From: Lophium mytilinum
Lineage: Eukaryota > Ascomycota > Dothideomycetes > Mytilinidiales > Mytilinidiaceae
NCBI GenBank assembly: GCA_010093605.1
Contig: MU004188.1
Location: 320,341-384,340, forward strand
Direction: 5' to 3'
Length of the DNA stretch: 64,000 nucleotides
In this document: in pieces, positions 21,295 through 33,348 of the stretch
Numbering within the stretch: position 1 is the stretch's first letter
Layout of the letters: every line of letters begins with the position of its first letter
Program-made: the position numbers and the translations under genes
Notes under the pieces: generated by a model
Told to the model about the DNA's origin: nothing
Database searches by the model: none
The model's input: only the letters and a program-made list of their open reading frames with translations

Positions 21295-23262
21295 CTACGC
21301 TTCCTTGGTCAAAATTTCTTCAATCCAATGTTTGACCTCAAGGCACGAGGGCCTTTTTGCCTCCTCAGCGTCCACCATTTTGTCAACTAAGCCGGCGACA
21401 CCCTCCCCCACCCGCTCCACAAAGTCTTTCGGCATGCGGCCTACTTTGAGATCTTGTAGGGTCACGATGCGTTCCATCCTAGTTGGAAATTCCCTCAAAA
21501 GCTCGAAAAGGATGACACCTAGCGCAAATACGTCTATTTTCTCGCTCATTGGGCCCGTCTGCGTCGGTCTGTAGAACTCCGTTCCGACAGCTTTTGGAGT
21601 TTGACCAACATTTATCGCGTCTTCGAGTGCCCCTACGAGGCCAAAGTCTCCGATCCTCGGGTTGATGTATACGCAGTGGGGAGATTCGACGCCGTGTGAG
21701 CATTGGTGGCAGGACGTGATGTCAATCGAACCGGATATTCTCTTGTTAGGGGAGACAGAGAGGAGGATGTTGGCAGGCTTGAGGTCGCGATGAACCACAT
21801 TCTGGGAGTGGAGGTAGGAGACCCCTTTCAGGATCTTGAGGAGGATGCGGAGGGATATGGCCGTGTGGAAACAATGTTTCAAGTGGATTGATGACGCTTC
21901 ATTTGAATGCTCCGATGCGAGGAACTGCCCTAGCGTGAGAGGATGGAGAGACATCTGGATGTTTAGAGTAAAGGTGAGCCTAAAAGTATTGCCAAGGACT
22001 ACTTCTGGTTAGTACAGGATTGTCTCTTGGGAGAGGGAAACATTACTCTGCGAAACATCTGGCGTCATCTCTGGTGCTGACTGCTCGTAAGAGGCAAATG
22101 CCTCTCTCGGAATGGTCTCATCGGCGTCCTCATCATCGGCGTTTTTGCTTTGGCTTTTCGAACCCCTCAGAGGGGTACTGGAACGATCAAAGATATCTTC
22201 AGAAAGATGATCGCTCGACTCTGCTCCAGACACTGTTGGAAGTCTCTCTTCGTCCTCAGAAGTGACATCCTCTGAGCACAGTTCTGAGCTTTCAAAGGTG
22301 CTGGGGCCCTCCAAAAGCTTAGGATTATTGTCAAACTGCGACGAGAGTGCGTCTGGTTCGGAAGCTTCCAGCCAGGCGTGGTGATATCGTACGATGTTGC
22401 GATGGTCTAGTCGTGCTAAAGTGCGTACCTCTTCTAGTAGGAGTTCTAGTTCCTTCTGGCCACCACGTTGGATCTTGTTCATACGCATTGGGCTCAAGGG
22501 AATACGTTTTACCGCGTAATCGAACCCATCGAGTCTATTCTTCGCCATGTAAACGCGTCCATAGCCTCCCTTGCCGAGTAGACACTGCTGCTCAAAGTCT
22601 TGGGCATAGCGCGAAGAATTGTACCCAGATTGGCTCCCTAGTAGTGGACGTAGTGAATCCGGGATTTGGCCATGGAATATGGCACGCTCTCGAGGTGAGT
22701 TCGACCCAGAGCTTCCCGGAAATGTCAGAACGTTCCGAAAAGTTGACGCAAGTGCCGTAGTACTACCAGCAGCCGAAGTGTACGTGTTGGGGAGAGCAGA
22801 AGATCCAGGCTGCGCTCTCGATAGTAGTTGAAGCCCTTGTCGTACTGTTTCGCGTTTGGTGCGGTTACTCTCTGCACTGAATTCCGAGGACACGTTGGCG
22901 TAGGTGTGGAGGCCTTGTGACAAAGTACTGTACTTTTGCTGGCTCAAGGCTACAACATCTGGATGATCTGGTGGTTTCGCTAGCTCTTCGGCTGCCTCTT
23001 TGCGTGCCTTTTCTTCAAGTAAGGCATGGATTATGAGGTCCTTCTCCCGATTACTAGGATGCCTCATTGGACCCGCACGTGGACGCAGTGGTACATCTTC
23101 TCCTTCTTCTGCACCGCTGGTGCTAAGCGTCTGGATACGCGATAGATCATTGAGTTGCTCGCTGTACGAATCGTGAGAGTCTTGGGCATCTTTGGGTGCC
23201 TTATCGCTGGAGTCGTCCGAAGAGGAAGCGTCGTCGCTTGGCGTACGAAAGAAAGAAGGCAT
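21295..23262 (-). CDS. eIF2-alpha kinase, HRI/IfkB-like
   Basis: Two exons, 23262-22016 and 21979-21295, joined across a proposed 36-nt GT-AG intron, giving about 643 aa. The kinase domain has the glycine loop GKGGYGRVY and YAVKRI. A long acidic insert (about residues 310-415) splits the lobes as in PERK/HRI-type kinases. The C-lobe has NIQMSLHPLTLGQFL, HRDLKPANILL, a Cys/His insert CHQCSH, GDFGLVG and SEKIDVFALGVILFELL. Such kinases phosphorylate eIF2-alpha under stress and lower general translation. The N-terminal 230 residues are low-complexity. The activation segment reads GTEFYRPTQ where many kinases have a Pro-Glu motif. Gcn2 is unlikely because no RWD or HisRS-like domain is present. 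Confidence 0.85.
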
Positions 23263-23898
23263 TGTGAAGGAAAAAGAGAATGAAGTTACGAAAGAGGAGA
23301 CCCTATGTAAGTAACGCCAGGTGTCATAATGTCGTAGGGCGGGTTTGTCCTCTGCTGACAGGTCTGGCTGCTGAACGAAGGCAATGACGAAGGAAACGTT
23401 GTTGGCTGACGCTGGCAGGCGTGTCTTGATGCACTCTCAGAGATCTGATTGAGACGTGAGTTGATCGTTGTGGAAGGTCTGTAAACCTGTTGGGCCACAC
23501 CAGACAGCGCTGTCTAAATGTCCACTTGAGAGGAGCGGCTATCCATACCTTAGGAAGGCGTCCGAGCTGGTGAATCGAGATAGAACATCGCAGATTCTGT
23601 GACTCGAAGGTGACCCGACGTAGAAGTCCGGACAGGCAGAAGGGCGCAACTTTGACGATCCCGATGTTGACAGTAAGTCGGTTTTGAACGGTTGCGCTAG
23701 GCTAGAAACGGCTAGCAGGCTCTCGCATCCTCTGCGCGCCACTTGAGCACCCCTCACCATTCACTCTTTGCGGTGAAAGGTCGGCGATGCTTGCTCTATC
23801 GCAAACTCTTTTTGGAGGAGGGAGGTTTCCTGTTCATAACCTCTAAGAGTAGTTGCGCACACCTGCCGCTCCTGCATCTTAACATCTTAACGCAGACG
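23263..23898. other. Divergent promoter region
   Basis: Two short minus-strand frames (23286-23498, 23539-23760) lie in what is probably the kinase leader and have no family resemblance. Upstream reading frames are possible but not shown. Confidence 0.4.
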
Positions 23899-25167
23899 AT
23901 GCCGCGCAAACTCCCATGGCTCACCCAGAGCACAGCGAAGAAAAAGGAAGCAGTGACCTCTTTCGAAGGGCCAAAGACATCAAGGCCCACGAAAAGGCAG
24001 CGAGTGTTTACGCCAGAGTTTGATGAAGAGGAGGAAAATGAGTTCATCAGGGCTGGCGCGTCAAACGCGAGGAAAGGCAAAGAAAGAGCAGGTAAAAAGC
24101 ATCAAGATGCAAGGATATGAGCAGCGCTAATCCTAGCAGAACGTGCAATGTCGTCTTCTCCCATCCGCTCATCAGCTGAAGAGGGGCCACCGCCAAAAGA
24201 GTGAGGCTAAAGTGAGCTTCATTTTGCAAGACGCGTGAAGCTAACAAAGCTCAGATATATGAAGGAAGGCGTCGGCGCGGACGATGACTGGATGATGGTT
24301 GAGGATGAGTTCTTAGCAACTGCAACTCTTTTCACTAAACACCTTCATCAAGCCGAATATGCGCGATTGAGGAAACTTCATGTCGAGACCAAACCCACCG
24401 CTGGTGGCAGGCCAATTCTGCAGAATGGAAAGGTGCCAGCGGAAACAAAGAATCGCCTTAGCGCCGAAGCGAAAGCCAAAGCCCAATGGAACTCGATACA
24501 GAAGTCTTTTGGTTACGAAGAGGGCGAATACCCATCTTCACCAGAACGGTCGAACTTGAGGGGCCTCACTAAAGGGCCGCCTCCTTCGGCCGCTCTGACT
24601 GCAAGTCAGAGACAGGCGAAACCGAAACAGCGACGAGATTTATCTCCTCCGCGGCGGAGAAGAGAAACGACCACTCCGACCGCGAGGCAATCGAATCGCA
24701 GCATCCTAGCTGGAGTGGCGAAAGAACTCGACGGCATTTCTGCATCAGATGACAGCGACGACCTCGACGCTCCAGCAAGACTACGACAACCAGTGAGGCC
24801 GGCTATGTCCCGGAATCGGAAAGTCTTTGGCGCCTCAAATATCAGTAAATCTCTCCCCTTATCGCCACCAAAGCGTCCACCAGACCCACCAAATCCACAG
24901 CCGTTAATGTCAAGGAAGCCACTACCATCGCCCACAACATCGAAACCGGCATCATCATCTCGTTTCTCCACCTCAGATTTCCTAGATGATTTCAAACCAC
25001 GTAGAAGTCAGAAATCTACAGGGTCTACGCCCATCTCCCAAACTCCAGAACCACCAGACGACTCCATGTCCCGTATTGCAAAGCGTAGGGCAGACAGAGC
25101 GAAAAAGCAGGCAGACGAGAAGAAGAAGCGTGTTTTGCTTGAAGAGATACCCACATTCCTAGTTTGA
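23899..25167 (+). CDS. Conserved-looking unknown, nuclear-type basic protein
   Basis: I do not recognise a named family. Three exons: 23899-24091, 24140-24200 and 24255-25167, phases consistent, 388 aa. Start chosen at MPRKLPWL. After a Lys-rich N-terminus comes an acidic patch (FDEEEENEF). Residues about 87-115 (ADDDWMMVEDEFLATATLF, then KHLHQAEYARLRKL) look like an ordered conserved block. The second half is Ser/Pro/Arg-rich and probably disordered, ending in a basic helix (RIAKRRADRAKKQADEKKK). Basic clusters suggest nuclear location. Divergent from the eIF2-alpha kinase gene by 636 bp. Confidence 0.7.
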
Positions 25168-25685
25168 TCTATCTGATAATAATCACTTTCTCATGATACC
25201 CCTTGGATGCGTAGGCGGCTGGTTTCCATGTCTATTCCGAATAGCTTTTCATAATCCTCTCAGCTCTGCTTTCAATTGAACCGTAAAGACGGCGGTTGTG
25301 CTAGACGCACGGTACCCCACGGCGTGCACGACGCGACGCGTCTTTAGAAACACTGGCATGATAGGTACGGTAAGACAGCAGCTGTAACACGAATCGCTAC
25401 GTTGAGCTCAATTGTAATCGAATATTTTGTTCGTCTCTGCCGTTATAGAAACGCCAGAGCCATCATATCTGCTAACCTAAGCAATACCGCCATCGAATCT
25501 AGCAAAAAAGTCGTTGAGCAGCCTAGAAATACAGCCGTCTAGCGGCCATCTATCACACCTCCCGCTCTACAGGAACGCCACAGCGTGGGTATCTAGCTGA
25601 AAATTTTGTTGAACCACCTATCCACCGCATTCCTACACCAAACAGATTAGCCACGGATCCCAAAACACCAATATCCAGAGTAGAC
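25168..25685. other. Convergent intergenic region
   Basis: Lies between the 3' ends of two convergent genes. Nothing recognised. Confidence 0.5.
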
Positions 25686-27698
25686 TTACTTGTCAGGCGT
25701 CGGCACAAAGTTCTTCGTGTACTCCTCGATCTCCTCCAGATCCTGGTACAGATCCACCTCCATCGGACTCTTGAACTTCGTCTTCTTGATCAGCTTCCAG
25801 CCAATATACAGCACCGGAAACACAAAGATCATCATATACGAGAACAAGAACGTCGGCAAGTCCCACTGGCCCTTAAGAAAAACCGGATACCCGCCCACAA
25901 ACGTCATCACAAAGCAGCCCGTAAGCCCATAATACGCGGCAAACGGCTGCCCGAAGCTCTTATAAGGCAGCGTATTCCGATTCAGCCTCTGCGCATCGCA
26001 CGCCTTCTTGAAGCGGATGAACGTAAAGCACATGACGCAGAAGTTGATGAGTTGCGACGCGGTAACCAGGTTCACGAACCACTGCAGCACGACGGCCGAG
26101 TTCTCGGACAGCTGGAGGAACGAGAGGAGCGCCAGCACGAGCACGACGAGCACGCAGTAGATCGGCACGCCCTGCCGCGTACAGCGGGTCAGGAAGCGCG
26201 GCGCCTTGCCTTCGAGCGCGAGGCCGTATAGCGAGCGCGACGCGCAGTAGACGTAGCTGTTCCCTGCGGAGAAGGCGGATGCGAGCACCATGGCGTTGAC
26301 GATGTCGGGTAGGACTTGGATGCTGAGGCGGTTCATGGCGACGACGTAGGGAGAGGCAGCGGCGCCGGGCTTGCCGTCCTTGAAGGCTGCGATGAGCTCG
26401 GCGTCGTTGAAGGGGACGTTGATGCCGACGCACAGGGAGCCTAGCACGAAGAAGGCTGTCAGACGGTAGAAAACGGAGTTGTAGGCGCGTGGCATGACGA
26501 CGCGCGGATTCTCTGCTTCGCCGGCAGCCATGGAGACGTAGTCGGGGCCTGCGACGGTGAAGGATGCTAGGATGAGGCATTGTAGGAAGCCGAGGAAGCG
26601 GCCTAGGTGGCCCTCGTAGTAGAGCTCGGTGAAGGAGCCCGGGTCGACCCAATAGCGGAAGCCAAAGCGGTCGTGTTTGGGGTTGCCACCAAGCATAGTG
26701 ATGAAGGTGTAGATGATGAGACCGATTATGAGAAGAACTTTTCCCAGAGCAGCCCAGAACTCACTCTCACCGTACCACTTGACGGCTAGGAGGTTGATGA
26801 GACTTGTTGAGGGTTAGTTTCTTGGAGAATCTTAAATCATTGAATAGGCTAGATGATCTTGGGAACCTTACCCGTATAGTACAATTACGATTGAGATGAT
26901 CCCTCCGGCCGGGACAGCGTCACTCCAATAGTGAATGATAACGTTGCATGCCACGATCTCGAAAGGTACCAGCATAGCCTCGAAGACGAAGAAGTTCCAG
27001 CCTGCAGCTACTCCAAAGGCATCATCAACGTAGCGACCGGCGAACCGGATGAAAGGCGAGGAGATTGGGAGGTAAGTGACCATCTCTGCCATGCCTAGAT
27101 GTATTATTAGAGGTCTGCGATGGGATTCTTAAGGTTGCTTTCGATAATCAAGTTGCTCGGATGTTCTGAAATTTGTAGGTTCAAGTCGCGAGGCGTTGTT
27201 TGCGCTTTAGGTATGCATCGAATCGCATAGGTCGCTAGGAAATAGGGGTCATACACAGAGTGACAGCAAGAATGAACGAACACCTGTTCACGTCAAATGG
27301 TGAGTATACTCGTGCGCAAAACAAAGCTCGCAGGATAGAGCCATCAATTGAACCGGTCTGACGTATTTTCGAGGTTGGAACCGCTCATAAAGTTTGCGAA
27401 ACTTGAATATTCAGGGGGGGGGAAGAACATACCATAATGTGAATGCGATGAACAGGCTTGCGGGGCCGCCATTGATCAAGCCACGGCCAATCTGAACGTA
27501 TAGAGCGGTTCCAATGGTTCCACCGATACCAATCAATTGGATGTGTCGTGGCTTCAGCTTGCGCTGGGTGGCATCGCCCCTCTTAATTGATATAGAATCT
27601 GGCCGCTCTTCGTCGTCGTAACCTTCCTTCTTGTAATCAGGCTTCTTGTCGTCGAAGGGAGTAGACGTATTGACATAGTCAACCCCGGAAGAAGCCAT
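25686..27698 (-). CDS. Amino-acid permease, AAT family (APC superfamily)
   Basis: Four exons: 27698-27433, 27283-27255 (29 nt), 27094-26872 and 26802-25686, giving 544 aa. A plasma-membrane proton symporter for amino acids by family. The first membrane segment has IQLIGIGGTIGTALYVQIG, close to the yeast AAT consensus. The microexon supplies CSFILAVTL between LFIAFTLW and CMAEMVTYLPISSPF. Later segments include GRYVDDAFGVAAGWNFF and VAGPDYVSMAAGEAENPR. Twelve hydrophobic segments can be picked out across the reading frame. The N-terminal 50 residues are charged and Ser/Thr-rich, typical of ubiquitin-regulated permeases. Specificity cannot be told from sequence. Confidence 0.92.
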
Positions 27699-29992
27699 CT
27701 TGGCCGCAATCTTCTAGGACGATGGTCCTCGGGAGGTTAATTGAATAGCTGAGGATATAGAGAAAGATTAAAAATATGACTTCATGAGCTAGGATTGAGA
27801 GCCAGGGTGAGAAGCTGGTGTGGCGGTGGGGGGATCAGGTTTATGTGGGGAGTAGGAAGACGCAGATAAGTGCGGGTGGAGCTGAGGACTTTTCATTGTG
27901 AGCACAAGCTGCAGAGCTCGGCCGTTACAGGGGACAGACCCTACTAAGGTTCTAGTGGTGAATGGCTCCATGAGGTTGTCAGTGGAGGGGGCACGACAGC
28001 AGGATGCGTGCCCAGACACTGGCCGGCATCGGGGTCTCCAAACGATCGTGGGCCGCGTGAATAGTCTGCATCTCGAGGGTGTCCGTGGACCACCTACCGC
28101 ATTGCGCTTACGGTGGATCGAGTGCAAAATGGGTGCGGATGTTGATGATCATGGTGGTGAATTTTGAGTGATGTCCGTGCCCAGTGGTCCTTTTCCCGTC
28201 CCGAACCTCTCCCCAACCTCCCCACCGTTCTCCCCACCGCCGCCAGAGCACAGCTTCTTCCCCATAGGACCTCACGGCGCCTGACTTGGTATTTTACATA
28301 TTGCCACCTAAATCTGTACTCCTTGTCTCCTTCCATGAGCTGTTTCGTTTGCCTGTTAGCTGCCGTTCGGCATGACCGATGATAGTTTTACGTAGGGGCA
28401 TATCGTGGCCTGTTGTCGCGATACGCCCGTTTGTCTTGGGATTCTTGGACCTCTTGGACTACTTGGCCGCCAAACATCCAGGAAAACCTTGCCCCGCGAC
28501 CGCCGACGAGGTTTCTATGTCGCATCCGGGTGCCACCGATTGAATCAGCCACCAGCCGCTCAAGCACAGTGCAACTCAGAACAGCGGCCTTTTCGCTCAA
28601 TCAACGCTACTGGATCCTATGTCGTGTTTCCATCGATAGCGAGCCCATATCGACTGATGATCAGCAGTTTTCACCGCTCCATCGTGCCGTTTCAACGAAG
28701 CAGCGTGGCAGCATCTCTAGCCGAGAGCGTGGCATCGCTCAATCCCAGTCCCGTCCTCAGGGCAGCCCCGAATTCATGCTCTTGTGCATCTAACGCTACC
28801 GTTAACAGAAGAAAGGTTCCCCAAAAAGAAGAGCCTCACGGCACTCTGCGTGAAGAGCTGTTCCACAACCCTCGCCTCGACCTTGAAGCATGCATCACGC
28901 GCCGGCCTGGGGAAGCAGCCCGGCAGTGAGAATGCAACACGCTATCTCCACCCAGCCGCTCCGCAGTCAGAACATGTCAAATTCACTGTCTATAGCGACG
29001 GAACTATACGCCTTATGAGTTTTGATTTAAAGCCTTGATCGGGTTCTGTCTAGGACGGGTGTCTAATTTAGCAGTAAACATGGGACATTTCGTCGGTCTG
29101 CAGTAATTCTCGATCAACCCTGACTGCTTGCTTCTTCATCTTCAACTAATGGCAGGCTGGTCAACTGCGCTGCAGCTACTTCTTCACAGAAAAAGAAAAC
29201 ATCAAGCTCGTCCAAGCAGCTGGGGCCCTCGTTTACCACGTTCCAAGACACCAGTCGGCCTTCCCTGTTGCACAATCGAATCACCCGCATGCGATAGCTG
29301 CAGCGTCATCCGCAGGCGGCTTACCCGCACAGCAGTAGCGCGGCGATCTTGATAACAACGTTTCATCTCCTATCGCCGGCTGCCAGATCTAACCCCAAGC
29401 AAACGGGTGCGGGTAGAAGATGCTCAATCAAGGCATCGGAACCCGCGACTGCGAATTTAACGCACCCCATCTAGGTGTTTGCCCGCCTTAATAAGAGAAC
29501 TATTTCCCTCAGTTGGCTTCGCCCAAGCGACATGGCTCTAAACCTGCATTGAGATGCGTTCTGCTTTAAAAATAATCTCAGCTGAAGCAAGGGCGGAGGA
29601 GACATCAATCTATTAATGGCATGAATATTCAACAAGTCGGTTAGTCGTAAGACGGAATCCGTGGTAAATCAGAGGGTCTTTGTTACGATGTCTTGGGCTG
29701 AGCTTAGTGATACTCATGACTAACAACAACAAGAGCATACGAGACTTATTCATCAGAACGACGCGCACGAAGGGAAAGGTATGAAACTAGAAGCACAAGA
29801 GTGGCAATGAGACCATATTAGAAGCCTACAATCGAATAGCAGAAGCCATCCCGCTTTCTTATGAACGAGCGCAAGACTTCGGAATTTCCAAAAAAATATC
29901 ACCAACATCGAAAGATTGAAAACCCATGAGCACTACGCAAGGAAAGAGATCGAATGCACCATCTCTTCCACCTAAAACCTGGCCTGAATCTA
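27699..29992. other. 2.3 kb intergenic stretch
   Basis: Several overlapping frames exist (28405-28929 of 174 codons, 28413-28793 of 126 codons). They compete for the same DNA, have no recognisable domain and show no splicing logic. Pyrimidine-rich runs occur at 28190-28250. No repeat was noticed. Confidence 0.45.
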
Positions 29993-31881
29993 TCATCCAT
30001 TTCTACAAGTACAAGATGCCACCGGTCGATGGCCCTGCCTTGTATGGTCCAGCAACTTGTCCTTACGATAGAACCGTTTGACGCACCCTGGCTCCGGGCA
30101 TACGAAAGTCCTCTCGGTCGCGCTGTGTTTGCGTACATGTCTGTCTCGATCCGCACGTCGACCAAAGGACCGCCCGGAGCAGCCAGGGTGCGGACACGTG
30201 AAACGTTGGCCCTTTCGCCGGACTTTATTGTTCGACCGCTGATAGGAACGGTCTTGATCTTGATCTTGATCTTCGTCTTCAGCTTCATCTCCAACTCCGT
30301 CTTCATATTCATCTTCAATGATGTGAGATGGTCGTCTCCGTTTTAGATCTCTATGCATGCCGCAAGGATCCTCCGGCGGCGCAATTCGCGCTTGCGCTTT
30401 CCTGGCCGCAGAATGCGGAAGGTGATGCGGAGTCGACTTCACGGCAGACGGCTGATAGACTTCGAGGATCTCCTGAAGCTGCTAAAGAGTTAGGAATATG
30501 AGATTATGGTCAAAATGAACAGGCTCACCTGTTCCTCCGTCAGGTCATACGGCAGACTGGAAACTGCGGATTCGTTTCGAGGAAAAAAATAATTAGATAA
30601 ATGGTCATGCTGCGTCCCGGCCGTCATTCGGTTGCGCCTGGTACTCGAGATTGTTCGAATGGATTCCCCGCAAGCTTGTGGCGATACTAAGGCGAATCTA
30701 GAATCCGCATCGCTACTGACTGGGCCAAGAGTATGACCGTCGGATCTGTATCGAGTTAATCGAATGAAAGTCAGATTGTGGATCGGGCTCACTTACTCCG
30801 CAGAGAGAACTAGAATAGGTTCTACGCCTTGCTCATGAGGTTGCTTGGTTGGGAAGAATGTGAAGTTTTGGGGCTCTGCAAGATCGAGTCCTTCCAATAA
30901 ATTACTGATTTCGAATTAGTCTATACCCTCGGAAGGAGTGTCCGAGTAACAAACTCATTGAGAGAATCCGAGAACGACGGAGGACTCGCAGTATCCGCTA
31001 CCATTACCATCCGGTTGCCTGAATCTATCTCCATACAATTCAAAAGATTGTTATCAGCGCTCCCGGCTTCAGTTCCGTTTGGGGACAGAATATTTCGTTT
31101 GCTGAGCATGTCCCACGAACCATGAACGTGTTCGGCAGAAAAGGCTCCGAAGGGCAGCTGTGCTGAGGTGTCAAGATCGAAGCTTGAGTTTTGGAAAGGT
31201 TGCACGGTTTGCGTGACGGTCTGAAAGTCGCAACCGGGAGCTTCGAATAAATGCCCAGTCGGGAGACAGGGTGCTAAGCAGCTGGGGTTACTGCAGCTGG
31301 GGTTGCTGCAGCATTCATCGTCTTCGATGAGGTTGACGAAAGAACTGCATGAAATCTTGTAGCCGAGCTTGGTGCGGGCAAGTATGAAGGAGCGCGGGGG
31401 GTCATTTATGTTAGGTTCGTATCCGGGGTGAACCTCTAGGTCTGCTGGTAATTCTAACACTGATGGAAGAGCACTGCTAAAAGTAAGCCGATTTGAAGGA
31501 ATACCGGATGAAGAGCCAGAAGCCATACCCCTCCGAAGCTTCCGCCATGTTCTGGGTCTCAAGCCCTGGCCCATCTTTGTTGTCGAAACCAAATCCATCG
31601 GGCAAGCTACGAGGATAAGCTTGCTGACCGAAACTGTCCGGGTGGTACTCGAACTCGTGCTGAGCGTGGTAACTTGAAGTCTGATTTCCGGCTATCTGTA
31701 AGTACTATGCCTGGCACTATCGCTTTGAAGATTAGGGTTAGATGTGAATTCCACTCACTCGTGCTAATGGTTCAGTAACATACTTTATGTCTGAACCATC
31801 AGCACGAGCATAGCTCGGGATGCAAACAACATAAGGCGATTGAGTACCTCGGTCCAGCATCATCCGAGGCGAGACAGACAT
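29993..31881 (-). CDS. C2H2 zinc-finger transcription factor
   Basis: Six exons: 31881-31759, 31695-31529, 31476-30955, 30904-30797, 30745-30529 and 30478-29993; phases close to 540 aa. Two C-terminal C2H2 fingers: FTCPHPGC...RRADRDRHVRKH and FVCPEPGC...RKDKLLDHTRQGH, about residues 455-520. They are preceded by a basic KRRRPS cluster and an acidic Asp/Gln repeat (EDQDQDQDR). The N-terminal 400 residues are Ser/Pro/Asn-rich, with a CCSNPSCSNPSC duplication in exon 3. Exon 3 to 4 uses a non-standard donor GTTTGT, but the frame continues with NLLEGLDLAEP. The start is the first of three in-frame ATGs. Likely nuclear DNA-binding regulator; targets unknown. Confidence 0.8.
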
Positions 31882-33348
31882 ATTCAGATTCACCTCGGAG
31901 ACTGGGGAGGTACGTATCTAGCACGAGAGATACCTAGGGAGTTTTAAGGCTTGGATACCCCGACCACGGAGGTTCGGACCTAGATTGGGCTTTAACTCCC
32001 AATAAATCGCCCTACGTTGAGTGCACTGCTGAGGTCTTCCGGTCCAGGTTCAATTAGGGCTGTTCCAATCCGGGTTGGGGGGCCTTGGGTACTGAAATCC
32101 GTCCAAATCCGGAAGGATGACTATTAACAGGCACTCTCAAACACTAGCTTCCGCAAAATAGTAGGTCCTTTCTGACTAAGAACTTATTCCACTCATAAAA
32201 CCATTCGATTTGGTCTGGCTCCAGGTCACCGGAAGTATCCAACTAGCAGGGAACTCCAAAAGCGACTGGCAGAAGTTCTATTTCAAATTCGTCCGGTGCG
32301 TTCCAAGCAATCGAAGAAGTTCCACGTAGCCTTGACGATTGGGAATTGTCTGTTGCGTTCACCACGTGAATCGTGGGGTTGTCGTCCTTGGGTCCTCGTC
32401 GAATTCCGTTTGGATACGGCAGTAAGGCGGAAAGCAAGAAATAAGACGTTAGCGGTAATGAGAAGTTTCGAAGAGCGGGCTACAGGCGGGGATTAAGTAC
32501 GACCGCCCACGGCCACATGCCCTCGCCAGCTCGACGGCCCTGACAGGATTGCGGCTGAGCACTCTCAGCAGGCATTGATTGATCTATTGGGCCGAAACGA
32601 CGCCCCTCTGAAGAAAGGGCGTCGTGGCGCTGAAGGACTGCTGCATTATGGCATGACTTGGCCATGCGCAACACTTCCTCAACGAATCAAGCCCGCGAAC
32701 GAGACGGCAGCGTGGGCCTGTGACGGAGGGGCACCAGGAGGGCTAATTCGCCCGGGCAAATGTAAAGCAGACAGGCAAGAAGGCAAAAAAGGCAGCGGGT
32801 CAGGCTGGGTCACATGATACTGATTGAGGATGGACTATCCTAAACGGGTTCACAGACAGACTTTAAGAGAAGTGTGTAAGATTACAACCAGCAAGATCCA
32901 CTCGCATTTCGTGAATCTAGTCATCGGGGAGTCGATGATGTCCTTGAAGTCAATATGGCAAGAGACACAAGTTCCCAGAAAGGTAGGGCATGGTGAAATT
33001 GAGTGGTGAAAGGTGAAGAACACAGTGACAAATGAATTCTTGGCGTCTTCTAAGCGACTAAGATTCCATTCCAATGGTTAAGATATCCAAATTACTCAGA
33101 TACGTAAGGCTCGGCATGAGTAAGAGTAGAAAAGCGTGGACTACAAACTGCCAAGATTCCGTTCGAAGATTTCAATCCTCTGTATCTGACACTTAATAAA
33201 TGCTTCCATTTTTGTTCACCTACCATAGCTCGCATACTTCGAATGAATGTATTCTTTCATAGCCTGATAGTCGGTCATATTGCTCGTCAATGCTCAACCC
33301 GCATACCTTACCCCGACAGTAGACCATATCTAGACCCCGAACTCTCCT
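31882..33348. other. 1.5 kb intergenic stretch
   Basis: Only frames of 60-80 codons on both strands, none recognisable. No repeat or RNA gene was identified. Confidence 0.45.

Noticed and set aside
25960-26652. 230-codon Arg/Leu-rich minus frame inside the permease gene
   Set aside because: It is the neighbouring frame of a GC-rich coding exon whose own frame encodes clear membrane segments.
28405-28929. 174-codon plus frame, with a 126-codon rival in another frame
   Set aside because: Two frames compete for the same DNA, neither has a recognisable feature, and no splice pattern supports either.
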